DNA of 64,000 nucleotides from Clavelina lepadiformis (Eukaryota; Chordata; Ascidiacea; Aplousobranchia; Clavelinidae): NCBI RefSeq assembly GCF_947623445.1, contig NC_135241.1, forward strand, positions 21,144,501-21,208,500, written 5' to 3'. The position numbers and the translations under genes were made by a program. Positions 43,845-57,800 of the stretch are shown in pieces. Numbering within the stretch: the stretch's first letter is position 1; each line of letters opens with the position of its first letter. Below the pieces are notes generated by a model. That model did not search any database, was not told where the DNA came from, and saw only the letters and a program-made list of their open reading frames with translations.

Positions 43845-46545
43845 ATGCAAGAGCCTACCACTTTTAACATGGTTTCTAGGTTGAAGTTAATCAGTAATTC
43901 TGTTATTGAATCCACACTGACTTACAAAGAGTTGGTCCCGGCAATAGAAAAATGCTTGGCAAACTTTTCGGCTGGTAAAGTTGTGCAGCCTCTACGAAGT
44001 GTTGTACCTGTAGAACCACATAATGGGTAATTTTGTGCAGTATTTTTGCATTTGCTTTGTACTTACTGCATACAAATTAAATTTTGATTAAATTCCATTG
44101 TAAAATTGTAAACCATTGTAAAATCGTTTTTAGATTACTTTTCTCTATGTGTGCTCATGATACAAGTGAAGACGTACTTGCATTGAAAAATGTTGCTCTT
44201 TATCCAGATAACCACAAACAAGGTCTTTCTTCACATCTTACTCAAGTGCTTTATTTTCAACCGTCAACTGGAGCTCTGCTTGCGGTAAAGCATTATATTG
44301 TGTTGGTATATATTACCGTCAATGAATGAATTATATTTTATAAACCTTTTTTGCCTAGTGTCCATAAATTGCTGGTGCTAATATACTATGCAAAACTTTG
44401 TTTGGATTATTAATATTCACTCTATTAAAACTTGAAAGTATCAGTTAACTGTATACATGAATTCTACTTTTTATTTTTCATCTCTAAAGTAGCGGAAAAC
44501 AAAATTATAACAAAATATATCTTTAGGAACTTTCAGAGGAAAATTCTAATCCAGGTTTCTATAGCTATATATCGAAATAAAACCTGCTGTTTGATTAAAT
44601 TTTGCAACAATTAAGATCACTTAATTGAATTGTTTAATTAATTTCTCGTGTAATTTAATAGAAACAACAAACACGTTTAATTGAATTGTTTAATTTAATC
44701 GTTTTCTTTCTTCCAATCTTTGAAAATTTGTGTGTGAATATTTATCGTGATGAAATTAATACAGCTGCTTAATTACAGTTGATTCTAAATAAATTCGGTT
44801 CAATCAATCAATCAACAAATCAATCTCCTAGACAGAATCATTTATGAATATCATTGATCTGCATGTAAATCTAAAATATTGTTGCAAAATTATCATGTGT
44901 GCCGATAATTGAGTTTCAATCTTCAGACATACATAAAAAAGCTTTACAAAATATAGAGAAAATTTGTTTTTGATGCTTTTACAGGTTATGGATGGGGAAA
45001 GTATTACCGCCATGAGGACGGCAGCTGCATCAGTAGTCGCGACAAAGGTAATTTAACCTTACTGGGCTTGTGATATTCATTGGCTCTAATTCTGACTGCA
45101 AAATGTTGTCATCGGGTTATTGTCGTCATAACAAAATACACTAATATTTTGTTTGTACATGTTTTATTTAAATTGTAGGTGTAACAATTGTTGAAAACTC
45201 TGTATACAGTGTATACATGCCTTGTTTATATTGTCAATTAGTTAGTTAAGGAGGAAGTGTAATACATTAACTCATATGCAGTACTTGGCGAAGGAGGACT
45301 CAAAAGTTTTGTCGATTTTGGGAGCCGGTGTACAAGCCTATAGTCATGCCAAAGCACTAACAAGTTCTTTCAAATTTGACAAAGTAAGTTTATACTGTAT
45401 CTCAAGGTACTATGCTAGTTTATACTGTATAAATACTCACCTACATTCAACGAATGTGTAGTGTAACTATGGTTAATTTTACAATGTTTACCGGTACTTT
45501 TAATAACAATCTTTAAGTTGATATTATATTGCTCATACTTTTCATATAATTTCGTAGATTTTTATTTGGAATAGAACACAATCAACTGGAGAAAAGTTTT
45601 GTGAAGAAATTAAACATTTAGCTAAAGTTGTGAAGTTTTGTCCAAGCACCAAGGAAGCTGTTTGTGATGCTGATGTAATTGTAACTGCAACTTTTTCTTC
45701 TACACCTATTTTACATGGACAGGATTTAAAAGAGAGTGTCCATATTAACAGTAAGTCACACACTCACACGGCCTATTAATTACTGAATTATTTGTAAGTC
45801 AGGCAACACATATCGAGGAAACAGTTCCTTGTTATGCACCGCTCAGAAACTCAGGTTTTCCTCAGTTAAGTTGTATCCAGTGAAGGATTATTGTATTGCA
45901 GGTGTGGGAGCATGTACACCACATTTGAGAGAACTAGATGATAGGTGTATGGAACTTTGTGCTGTTATCGCAGACAGTCGAGTTTCTGCATTGGCTGAAT
46001 CGGGTGACATCATTTCAGCTAAGGTTTAAATTTTTGCATAAAATGGAATCCTAAACTGTATCTTCTGCTACTACATTTTTAACACCAAATTAATGTTAAT
46101 TGTGCATCTTTGTTATTTGTTCGTTATGTCTCATGAAGCAATTCAGCATTATACTTTAATCATATTTCTAAACAATATTGAATAAATTTCAATAAACTTT
46201 ATGATTCATGTTTTAACAGAAGGAAGTGCTATGTGAAGTCGGCAACATTATTAATGGCGAAGTGGAGGTAAACAGAACAAGACGAACTCTTTTCAAGTCT
46301 TTAGGTAAGCACACTACAAGGGTTGGTACAAATACTGTGCATATACAGTTATTAATATTAGTACAGTATACAGTAAGGAGTATAGACGATGTGATTGCAA
46401 ATTCTCCACATTTCCTAGATATTTTTCTTGCGGTATGTTTTAAAAATTCCAATTAACTTATCTGACAGGAATTGCTGTTGAAGATGTGACAGCGGCAAAC
46501 TTGGTTTGGGAAAAGGTTGGCAAACAACAACCTGTAGGGTTTTGA
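43845..46545 (+). CDS. CRYM: Ketimine reductase mu-crystallin, complete, 8 exons
   Basis: An NAD(P)H-dependent reductase of cyclic ketimines in lysine and sulphur amino-acid breakdown; the vertebrate protein also binds thyroid hormone. Exons: 43845-44026, 44134-44284, 44985-45047, 45282-45383, 45558-45750, 45902-46023, 46220-46304, 46469-46545. The frame closes to 324 aa from the first ATG, or 316 aa from the ATG at 43869 (MVSRLK), which is closer to human CRYM (314 aa) and is the more likely start. Family motifs seen are MDGESITAMRTAAAS, the nucleotide-binding LSILGAGVQAYSHAKAL, CDADVIVTAT, and VGACTPHLRELD. It belongs to the ornithine cyclodeaminase/mu-crystallin superfamily; CRYM is preferred on length and motif match. 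Introns are 100-700 bp. No sign of damage. Confidence 0.95.
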
Positions 46546-48702
46546 GCACTATGCTAAGGTTATTTCTTGTACCCAGACATGTATTAACTGGTGTATACAC
46601 AGTCAGTTATCTGTTGATGCTTATTTATATTTTATGGTCTTCATGTAAGCTATTGTGTAGATATTGCACACACAGTACACAGATAAACCAACACTACTCT
46701 ATGCAGTTCGAACGCTTGTGCTATGTTGGGTATAGTCATAGTCATAGTCTGTATGCAGATGTTGATCATTGTATCAACTGCATGTTGCATTATATTCTTT
46801 CTGCTAAACAGCATTTTCCGCATTGCTGAAGTATCATTGTGAAGCCGGTTATTATACTCTCAATTTTGATATTTTATTGCGTTGCAAAAACAGCTTGTTA
46901 CACGTCATATGCAATTGCTTCCTGTGCAACTGTTTGCTGATGTGTTACTGCATTCATCATGACAGAGTAAGACTTATAATAAGCCCTTTAAGATTTCTTT
47001 TCTTAATGATGAATATTTGTTTATTTCGTTTATGAGGGAATGCAGTTTTTGTAACTAGCAGCTTTGTTATGTTCTGGCATTGATTAAAAATTATTATAGA
47101 TGATGTCAAAAAAATACAACAGATAGTAGCTGAACCAACAATTTTTAAAGGGAAAAGTTAAACGTGCAATAAACGACCTTTGTTAAAGGACACTTATTAA
47201 CTACATACACATCTTAAAATAGATGCTGATACTACGCATTGGGTGATAATATCAAAGATTACTAAGAATTGTAATCTTGGACAATACCATCATCACATTA
47301 GCTGGAATTGAAATAACAAAATATTAAAAACCACTGCTTCGTCCAACCAGTTTAAATGAGCTTTCATCACACATAAATATTTGCTTTAGTTAAAGTATAA
47401 CGAATTGGTCCAAAAAACACAGCCAGTTGGATTGATCAGGGCCAGCTTTATTTGCACTTCTAAACCAGTATGTTCCTACTGACAGTGACAAGATAAGCTT
47501 AAGCTAAGCTGGCAAAAATAAATATAAGCTTTAGATCTGCTAGAATTGTTTTCCAAGACACATATCATGCAAGTTAAGAAGTTAGAGTGAAAGTTTAAAA
47601 AAAATAAAACACTAACGTGAATTGCTTCTAAAATACAAGCAGATAAGTGCCAAAAACAGTGTACAATTGTAGTAAAGCATCAATTCGCATATACCATCTC
47701 TGATACATAATATTAGGTAAAATTACTAATAATATACAACATTAAATAACAACCAACCATGATTTTAACAAAAAATATCTAAGAAATAATATTAAGCTGA
47801 AGAGTTCTACAACTGGTTTGCACAGCCCAGTTTAGGAGGGAAATAATATATCAACCTGCATATGATTGCAGCCTACCACAAACTACACAGTGCCATTGCG
47901 CACCCGAGCAAGTTGAGGCATGTGATGAAGATGATATTTTAAAGTCAAGTCCTGGTTATCAAACATGCAAGTCTATGACTCTATGATAATGATATCAACA
48001 TTTTACATGATTGTCAGTGTGAAGAGCACAATTTCTAGAGTGAAAATGAAGAATTCATGAGCAAGCACCGATGTCGTTCTCACACGAGAGTACATTTTTA
48101 AGAATCAGTTGAACTGTAAAACGTCATTGTTGTTGAATTTTGTTTTAACAACTTCAGTTTACAACAGTTCAGAGGCATTGACCAATCATTAAGCAGGGTA
48201 AAGTTTTTCATTTAAATACTTTTTAGTTAATCCCCATTACAGAAAAATCATCAAACTGCAAACAGCAATATTAAAACACTAAGTCATATAAAACCTATCA
48301 TAGAAATGATAAAACATGTAAAAGTGTATGATTTTATCTTGAAAAGTAATCAATGATATGTATGGGAAAACACCAACACTTTGTGGTTATAGCAACAAAA
48401 AATCATTTCATCTCAGCTAAAAGTAGTAGAGTGTTGAAACACATACAGAGAATATTCTGTACAAATAACACTTATGACGAGGTTATACTGTGAAAACATA
48501 ACTCAATATTCAGTTTGATTTCATACATTTGTTTACTAATCAACCAAAAGGATATCAACGAAGGATGCATAACTTACATACTTATGTTATCAGTGTATGT
48601 AGCAATATTCTTCAAAATGATCCTGAACTTGTAAACCAGAGCAATCCCTTGCAGAAGTCTTAAGCCATAGCTGCACACTTCAAATGCAATCTTCAAGCCT
48701 AC
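46546..48702. other. Convergent intergenic region, CRYM and EEPD1 3' sides
   Basis: No coding exon is supported. Both neighbouring genes end here, so their 3' UTRs occupy part of it. Frames at 46506-46829 and 46823-47035 carry no domain. Confidence 0.5.
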
Positions 48703-50631
48703 CTACGGCTTCAACTGCAACCCTTCAAGACTTTTATTTGCAGCTTCTGCATCAAAGTCTTTATCGGTGAACAACTCAACCCAAACAGGACAGTGATCGG
48801 AAGCCACACCACCCCACCTCCAACCATCAGGAATCCACGGGTTCGTTAATCCATTACGTACAACTTGATATGCTCCAGTGTATAACTTTGCGGCACTGTC
48901 ACTCAGCCATATATTATCATAGCACCGTGATCCTTTCATGTTTTTGGAACTAATGTTGGTTGGAACAGTTTCACGGACAATGGATTTGAACGATTGATTT
49001 CTCAAGATATCAAAATCGGCCTTGTTTGGTTCTAGATTAAAATCGCCCAAAATCACCAGGTCTTTTTCTTCTGGAACCTTCTTCTTTAAAGCTTCTACTA
49101 ACAATTGTAGATTGCGTATTTCTTTATTTAACCGTTCCAAATCAGTCTCAGACCCAACATGACCCACTGCTTTAAGATGAACACTTACAAGTACAACATC
49201 CATTTTCAAAATCTGCAAACAATATAACAGCTACATTACTATTTGCATCGTAGCATTTGGACAAATTAAATGTAACAGTTCAAAACTCTGTGCAATAATT
49301 CTGATTTAAATGCTAAAATTGCTACTATAGATATACCTTAAAATATCCCAGAAAAGGACATCTTACGAAATCTCTTCCATTTGCTGTTTTCTCTAGTAAG
49401 CTGCTGCTGTATAAGTTTATGCTGGCTGCTGAATCCCAGATAAATCCATTGTACTCTGCAGACTGATACATCCTTCCCGCAGGCTTTCTTGATGCCATGC
49501 ACCGCCATAAACCAGAGTTTCCTTTTAGCCTGCAAAAAAACTGCAAATTGATGAGTCAAATTTACAACATATCTTATATACCACTTTTAACTTATGTTAT
49601 AGTTAATTTTTCAAAACCCGAACCACAGAGCATAACTCCTTATAAACATGCCTTTGAATGTTGGGTAAAGTTGGACTGTTTAATTCATCAACAATTTCTT
49701 GAAGGGCCTCTGCATCAGACAATTCCTGTACCACAAGAATCTTAATCCCAGTTTCCAGAATGGTTGCACAAACTACTTCACGCACTCCAGGATTTTGAAC
49801 TTTTTCAAGGCCAAACTGTTGAAGATTCCAAGTTCCAATACGAATGATAGGGCGACCGCTCTTGGTGCTGTTAAATGACTCAACTCTTGCACGATGCGAC
49901 TCAATTGACTCTGGGCCTATTCCAAAAGAAATATTAGATGCAGTATTCCTGACAATTGATGAAGCCGAACTTGCATTTCTTGAATGCTTTCCAGAGTTTT
50001 TACTGATAGCCAAAAATCCCTTAATTTTAAGAAGAGTGTGAACATCAATAAGACCAGAAGGTTCAACCAAATCATTTATGTGATGAAATGAACCATTTGT
50101 ATTTCTATAGTTAACAATTTTGGCAGCCAGCTCATCAGAAATCCCTTCAATATTAGAGAATTGAGCAGCCGAAGCAGAGTTGATATCAACAATCACACTG
50201 GAATTAGATTCACTGTTGTGCAACAAGGACTTGGCAGCATTTGCAGTACTGGTGGAAACATGAATTTCTTTTCTTAATTTTTCAAGTTTGGTGGCTCCAA
50301 TGCCGCTGACAAGAGCCAAATCTTCAACTCTCCGAAAACAACCAATTTGTTTCCGATATTCCACAATATTGTGTGCTATAACTCTTCCGATCATTGGAAG
50401 TGTCATCAAATCTTCTTCCGTGGCTGTATTGATATCTAACGTGCTGAAAATTGTTGGCAGTGGTGTGGCATGAGTTTTAGATAGAGGCACAACTTCAGAT
50501 GGATTGTTCGGTTCATAACTAAATGCTGCACTGATACTTGTACGTCGATGCAAGATACTTCCATGATGTTTGATGGTTGAGTTTCGATCTTTTGGAACTT
50601 GTGGTCGACAGCAAGTGCACAGCCCCCCCAT
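48703..50631 (-). CDS. EEPD1: EEPD1: HhH plus endonuclease/exonuclease/phosphatase domain protein, complete
   Basis: In vertebrates EEPD1 is a 5' endonuclease acting at stalled replication forks. Exons on the minus strand are 50631-49648, 49540-49337 and 49212-48703, giving 565 aa (human 569). The N-terminus MGGLCTCC has a myristoylation-type Gly2 and neighbouring cysteines. Two helix-hairpin-helix units follow, each opened by the same motif (LDINTATEEDLMTLP and VDINSASAAQFSNIEG). The nuclease domain has GTWNLQQFGLEK, NPGVREVVC, VVQELSD, VILGDFNLEP, TNISSKNMKGS, GLTNPWIPDGW and ASDHCPVWVEL. GDFN and SDH are the canonical metal and catalytic motifs of DNase I-like enzymes. Exon 2 has two adjacent acceptors (TTTGCAG at 49541 and a second 11 bp downstream); only the upstream one keeps the frame. 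Confidence 0.95.
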
Positions 50632-51194
50632 TTTGACCTGAATTATCTGATGGTGTTTAAGACATTATACTATACTTTGGTTGGCTATGAAAAACACAAA
50701 ATGCAATTATGGATGCTGTTATGCAGTAAATAAATTAAACAAGTACATGGCCCAAATAAACTTTAAATGCAACAAAGTGAAATAGATCAACAAACTTCAA
50801 CAGCCTAAGCTGTTTTTGAAATTATCGACTAACTATTTGTACTCTTTCTTGTCTAATAAACAGAAAATGGAAGAGGAAAGTAAATGTCTCCTTGTTTAGC
50901 GATTGCACATTTTCCCAAAGTTGACATTCGGTTGTACAGCACAGTTTTTAAAAGCCTTGAGGGTGCAGTTGCCATGCTTCACACTATGGCTACGGGACCC
51001 TATATGACTGGCTGTGGCTTCACTACTTCATGCTTAAGGAAGTATGAACATAAATCAACGAAACTAAAAAATACAGCATGAAATGGTTACATACCTTTTA
51101 CGCCTTGTTCAAACGTATTACAAATTTCGATGGTCAGATGGTAGCAGCAATTGTGGGTATCTAACAGTAATCAAAGTTAAGTTAAACGTGCACG
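50632..51194. other. EEPD1 upstream region
   Basis: No exon was recognised. The stretch 50950-50996 (GTGCAGTTGCCATGCTTCAC and onward) matches the right end of repeat family R, so a truncated copy lies here. EEPD1 promoter elements should lie just above 50631 but none is distinct. Confidence 0.45.
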
Positions 51195-51640
51195 TTTATG
51201 AGCCTCCCGACTGGAAAGTATGGCAATTTTTGACGAGAATTCATGCAAGTAGAGACGCAAACTTTTGGTCGATAGCGTGCACTGAAGCCTCAATTCTTTG
51301 CTTATTTATTATAAATTGACATTCAAACAACCAGCTTAGCTCAGTTCAAACAATTGACCTTAGTGACCTAGGCTATGGTTTTGATTGACACTCACCCTAC
51401 TGGATAAAAATTTTTCTTTTCAAGACAAGTTTTCGACAAGAAATCATGCGTGCAACAATGCAAAGTTTGGCCTTTAGACTGATGCGTCAAATCTATATTT
51501 ATTTATTACAAATTGGCGTTCAAAGGACCAGCTTTTGTTTAATTTTTATAATTCGGCATGAAGATAAAATAAGTTCAGTGTGTACATTGATGAATCTGGT
51601 GCTTGCAGTTGCCACACTTTGCACTATGGAGACGACGACA
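51195..51640 (+). repeat. Dispersed repeat family R, copies 3 and 4 in tandem
   Basis: Copy 3 (about 51195-51345) has CCCGACTGGAAAGTATGGC, GTGCACTGAAGCC and TTATTTATTATAAATTGAC. Copy 4 (about 51420-51640) has TTTCGACAAGAAATCATGCG, TTATTACAAATTGGCGTTCA, GAAGATAAAA and GCAGTTGCCACACTTTGCAC. They are head to tail with about 75 bp between them. Copy 3 is missing its right part. Confidence 0.65.
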
Positions 51641-52026
51641 CTACGCAATTCAAAAACACTTTCGTTTCTAATATTTAACGATCCCTACACTGCAAAAAAA
51701 AATGCCTTATTGTTAGGTTGAAAAAAAAGTGGCTATTTTGTCCTCGTTTTTCGGCTGTATGTTATCCACAATCGAGGCTAGTTATAAGCCGTTAAAAGAT
51801 TGCTAATAGTAAGCGCCTTTCGTTTGCCTAACAGTTAGTTTAAAAACTGGCTGACCCGTAGTTCTGCTAATGCTGTCCTTAAGCCAAAAATATCCTAATA
51901 GCAATCCATAATTTTCTTTTCTTAGCGCTTAGGTAAATACACTTTTTAATAATAAGCCAGTTTTATTTTGCAGTACGTTTTCAAAATGAGAATATGCAAT
52001 GGCCAGAAACAACTTTTAAACAAACA

Positions 52027-53582
52027 TCAATCAAAAAGATTTTGATACACTTTCTGAGTTGGCCGTTTTCCAATGCCAAAAACGTGAAACTCAAGCAAAC
52101 GATACAAAGATGAAGCTTGTGTTGGATACTCATAATCAAATACAAAGTACACAGAAAACAACATCAAAATACATTCAAAGCATGAAACTTTACCGATTGG
52201 AATGTACGATTGATTATTGATCATTAAACAACAGTTACCAGGAAATTCTGGAACACCCATACACATTATAAATGGTTGTTGACGAGATTTATCTTTTATG
52301 TCTAGTAAACATCCATTACTGTCAAACACAATGACATACTTTGAGCCTGCAGAACAGACTTTCTCTGCCAGCCTTTGAAAAACGACATAGCTCCCCTTTT
52401 CTAAGCCTTCTTCTACAAACGAGACGCCAAGAGATGATAGAAAGCTGGACCATCGAAAGGAACAGTTGGAACGGAACTCTTCGTAGCCCTGACTAACTAA
52501 AGCAGCGTATTCCTTGATACACTGCAGAGTAAAATAAAGCAATCAATGAGTAAGATATAAAATTCTTCAACACCTTACTGCCACGTGTAACACATCTTAT
52601 GCCAATTTACCTCAATCGGATGAACGCAATATTGCGAGTATTTTTGAAAGATAACATCAACGTCATTTCTCTTCGCCAGATGACGAATTTCCATCAGTCG
52701 ATGCTCACGATTGGATTCCCAATCATCGGCAGCTCTCTTTCTCTTTCTGCTCTTGCCAAGTTGTACTTGCAGTACCCGATTCATCATCGCTTTTTGATTG
52801 TCCGCTCTTTTGCGGACGGCTAAATCAAGAGCTACCCACGGCTTCTCTCCACCGCATCCCAAAACCGGATACTCCTTTACAATGTTTTTTGATATTAATT
52901 TTCGCTCAGCCCTCTCTGTTTTGCGGCCCAAAGTAACAGATATTATTTCTTCAATACGTTTCACAAGGTATATAAACTGAGAGGCCTGGAGGTTATTTTT
53001 GGTTACAGTGTTAAGAAATTCTTTTTCCACGCCTGAGAACGGAAATTCACTTCCTAGCCCTCCTGGATAAGGTACCAATTGATAGGGTGGAATGGAACAG
53101 CAGCTTGAAGACACCTTGTTAAACGCATGGGAGCCAGTCGGTGCATGAGAGATGGATTGGTTGGAAGACACGTCTTCGCTATTGGTGGATACATTCAAGC
53201 TTATATCACTATCGTTTGCTGACGCGAACGAAAAGGATGTGGACGGTTCATCGGTGTCATCTTCAAGAAGGGTAGGCATACCTTCAGAAATTGCACATGG
53301 TATGCTGTCAAGATCTTGAGTTTCGGTCTGGATAAAACAAACAGTTAACCGTTATTAACCAGCTGTATTTATACAAAAAACTATGTCACTGCATCGTAAA
53401 ACATTAATTAAAAATATTATACGCACCGAATGAAATAACATTTCAGCAAGGAAATTCATTAATCGTGTTCTTTCTCCAAAAGATAATGTGACAAACTCTT
53501 CTTTAACGATAGCATGTGTGAGTGGCAAGTCAGCAACTTGTAATCCACTCTCTAAAAAATAGTCGCCATTTGTTAAAAACAC
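52027..53582 (-). CDS. Accessory (ORF1, SAMD3-like) protein of the two-gene transposon
   Basis: Exons on the minus strand are 53582-53427, 53327-52611 and 52521-52027, all in phase; the true start lies further up (the first exon has an acceptor at its left) and was not identified. The product has an acidic Ser-rich linker (DDTDEPSTSFSF region), then a helical segment VEKEFLNTVTKNNLQASQF, then AERKLISKNIVKEYPVLGCG. A basic KSRKRKR patch and FQKYSQYCVHPIE follow, then a C-terminal region PFIMCMGVP...YFVFDYEYPTQASSLYRLLEF. That order is familiar from fish proteins found beside C2H2-type transposases. Role unknown; DNA binding or assembly with the transposase is a guess. It runs divergently from the transposase with about 1.2 kb between. 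Confidence 0.65.
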
Positions 53583-54809
53583 CTGACATACAGGAAACTA
53601 ACATCATAGGCTAAATACATCGAAATAACCCTTTCAAATTAGATATAGTTCGCTAAAAATTGAAACTTGGCGAAATTCGGAAAAGTTTTAAAGTTTTATT
53701 TAATCAAAAAATAAATTATTACCAAAAATTTGTAATTATAATTATATATTCCTATAGGAATTTTTGGCGTTGGGTTATGGCAAAGAAACGTAAATAATAA
53801 GCCGCAAGCCTATTCCAAAGCACTTAAGACACTACATTATGTTCTAAAATTAACACCACGGGAGGTCAAAGTATAGCTCTGTTTCCTTTCGAAACTAAGC
53901 AAAGGTTAGATAACTTGTAAAACCTAACATTTTATACCAAACGCGGGAAAAAGGTTTAAAATAAAAATGCACGTCATTGCATTGGAGTTGGGCACCGCCA
54001 TTGATGTAACGCGCATTGAAAATAAGTCCAGATGCTTTCTTGTATCGTAACCTAACCGCGTGAAAGTTTACATCGTAGAACTGTTATAATACATAGTAGC
54101 TCGTTTTAAAAGTAAATTGTGGAATTTGCACAGTTGGCAGTATGCTATGCTTAAAAATCCTTAGAAATAGCCGAAGATGCCTTACTGGTAGTGCCACATG
54201 TTGATCTGATGCCAAGACATTGTCACGCAACAATATAAGGAAACCAGCGTTTTAGAGCGAAAATGACATTTCATAAAGCTGGCGTTAAAGGGCATCAATG
54301 CAATAGGAGTTATTTTACGCAATTATTAGGCTATAAATTATACAATTATTATAAATCGAAACAACCAACAAAAGCTAAATCAAAGTGGTTTGGATATACG
54401 TAACATTTCATTCAAGAACAGCCTATGTTTCATATCTATACTTTCTCATTTTGTTCATAATAGCATACAGGAGGGTTTCAATTGCAGCATACCTTTCAAA
54501 GCATCCACAATATTTTCAGATAAGCCATACTTGGCCGCTTCTTCTGCAAGATAACCCATCACCCGACTTGTACAGTGGCGAAGATAAAAAGACAGAGACA
54601 AGTGCGGACATGACAAATAATACCACAATCTTTTTTCTTAGCCATTATGACGTTTGAATGCATAAGTCTCGGTTCTCTTTTTCCGGCAATAACTGAAATG
54701 AGCTTTGGTAAAAAAGAAAAGAAAATGAACCGTGCTAGCGTTGCTAAACTGAAAGGTATTGGACCTTAGACCACACTGTAGTAAAGTGTAGAAAGAATTA
54801 TAGTAAAAT

Positions 54810-57800
54810 ATGTTCTTGTGCCATGTTTGTCGCGGCAAAGGTTCTTGCGAATTCGCTTTTGAAAGTAGCACCCTATACATGCGACACATAAGAAGAGCAC
54901 ATAAAGACATCACTGATAGCTGTTTCCGGATTATTTGCCAAATTGACGGTTGTCCTAAAGAGTTTCACAGTTATGCTGGTTATGTGAAACACCGATGGCG
55001 CAATCACAAAAGTCAAAGTTCTGCTGCTGAGGAACCCATTTTGTCAGAAACAGATCCCTTGTTATTCCAGAGCACAAACAACTGCGAACCTAATGACCAC
55101 AACTCTTTAGAAGAAGAGTTAGTGCAGCAGCATGTACCTGAAGCCACCAAGGAAAGTGACGACTTGGAAACATTACAGACTGAAAGTGAGCTTCAAGTAT
55201 TCCATTTGCAATCGCGACACAATTTAACGCAGGTAAGGAAAATAATTTATACCAAACCTACCATATATGTATGTATATATATATATACATATATATACTG
55301 TATATAAATGCATATACTGTATATATAAAAGCAAATTTAACTTCAAGTTCGTTCCTAGATGTATGTTTTTGGCAATTTTGTCAGGGTTATTTTAGTGGTT
55401 GAAATTTCAATGCTAAGTACAGTACTTTCACATATTATGTGGCTTTGTTGTAACTTAATGCGATAAGTTGGAACGCAGTGGATTGTGGATTGCCATTGGG
55501 TAATTAGGCTGCTTTCTTCACTGAATGATGATTGAAAGCAAATTGCTGTCGACGTTAAGTTTCTGTTATTTAAGTTAACATTAACTCCAACCAAAATTTT
55601 CATATAAAAAGTGGTTAATAGCCTATTGGAGATTGCAGTAGTAGCCTATGTCCGAGACATTTACTAATGGTACACTCTAAAAAAAAACTGACTCTTTGGT
55701 GACTCAAAGATCCTCCCTTACTTTGAAAGAGTCGACGTATCTGACTCTTTTGAAAGTAACACTTGCTCACTCGTGATAAGAGTGACGGTCACTCTTATAA
55801 CAAGTGACACACAACTGACTCTTTGGTGACTCAAAGATCCACCCTCTCTTTGAAAGAGTGAACGACATCTGACTCTTTTCAAAGTAACAAAACTTCACTG
55901 ACGTTCACTCTATATAAAAGGTAGAATAGCAGCCAGCTTCCAAATTTTATGCAGTGGAATTTATTACTCACATGACTTCAGCGAATTTTAATTTCACTTC
56001 ACTTAAAAATGCACTTTGAAAACTCAATCTACAGTATCACCAATACATGCAGTGTTTTGCACACCATTGATGGCAGCAAGAACAGTTTTAACTGAGCACA
56101 CTGGGGTTTTGTTTATAACCAGCACTTCAAGAAGATTGTAGAATGGTGCAAGTCTGGGGTAGTAGGAGATATTACATACCCAAAACGAAGAGAACAAGCG
56201 GTACAAAGCACGCACCACGTCATTTCCAACATAAATGACAGAAAAATCGGCAACAATGTAATATTGATCAGGTTGGGTGCTGTTGCCCACGGCTAAAAGA
56301 AATGGTCGAGTCAGTCCAGAATCTTTGTGGACGGCAAAGTTTGTTGGGTCCGTGCCGGCCTAAAATTTAAAGTTCAAAAATTATTTCAATACAGCAAGGT
56401 GTTAAAAATTACACGTTGTCATGCGAACACAAACCGCCACTATCACTTACCCCAGCAAATTGAAAAATAGCATGCGATTGTGACTGACAACCCTTTCTGC
56501 GGAAGTTTAATGGCGGAAGCAACTTTTCCAGCATGTGAATTGTGTGAAGTTTGTCTGCATAGAAAATAAAAACTGAAGCCAGTGAAAAAGCAAACGACTT
56601 ACTTACACAACAATCAGAAAAGGAAATCGTGTTTAGTGCAGAAGAACATGAGCACAATAAAATTATCAAGGTTGTATAGCTTCGTGAATTAATCAATATA
56701 TAATTAATTGACCATATGGAATATAATGTAACCAAAAAACCAGATGTAAGCAATTTGCAACAACAGTACATGACGTATAGAAAGCCATGACTCCAGAACT
56801 GTCATCTTTTTGTTGAGAGTCAGTTTCAAAATCCTAGCACGTTAACCTTACGCCAAAGTAGAAAGTTGCTTGCTTACTCTCAGTTATGTTGCTTGATGTT
56901 ATATTCTTCAGACGTTGTTGAGATCATTGCTTTTCCAGTTACAGTCAAAAGAACAGGAAAACATATCAAATAGCTATAATATAAATCCAACAAATGCAGG
57001 AGCTAAAATGATGCTGTGAAAAATTGAAAAATTAATGATCATTAAATTGTAATTTTGAATTGAAAAATAGCGTTTCATTTCAATTGGCGGCCTAGCTTAG
57101 TAATTTAATCATGAAAAGTAAGACTTTGGGTGAGAAGGGATTAGTTTTAGGTTAATTTACGGACAAATTAGTGCGTTGTTTTAAGTTGAAAATTAGCGTA
57201 TATTTCAATTTACTGAATAGCGAAATTCCAGTTAACCATGTTCGTCTTTTTTAACTTCGGTAAACGGCGGCCGGTAAAATACGTCTCTACTGCACAGGCT
57301 GCCATTTACTAAGTAGGAAAACACTAATTGCGTAACCGGCTAGCTATTCACCAATATGGCTTTTTCAAAACTCGGCAACCTGCAGCGAAACATTAACGCT
57401 ATGTTAACAAGAAGCTGCGATAATTAACTTTGAACTATTAATTTTTTCTGGTGAAATAGTGGCAGCCAAAGTAAAATCTGCTAACGTCAGCTAGTCACTT
57501 TTTCCACATTACTACCAAATTTAGTACAAAAAGATACAACATTTTATATTGCAAGCAATGAGCCTGTAAGACTATAAGTAGTTAAAACCTATAAACAGAC
57601 CAAAATAGACTTAATACAAATTTGCCTACCTTGCAGCAAATGTTCAGTTTCTTCAGATATGTTTAAATTTTTCGTTAAATACTCACATAGCCTAGTTGCA
57701 CAACTGAAAATTGTATGTCAAAACCGTCAAACTCCATCTAGCAATAAAGTACAGATAAAGATTTTCTTTTAAAACTTTATGGGCCTAGCTTCCAAAACAA

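Noticed and set aside
46506-47035. Plus-strand open frames after the CRYM stop
   Set aside because: They start within or after the last CRYM exon in another frame and show no domain; they are taken as 3' UTR.
51083-51721. Plus-strand open frames above EEPD1
   Set aside because: They overlap copies of dispersed repeat R and are not conserved between the copies.
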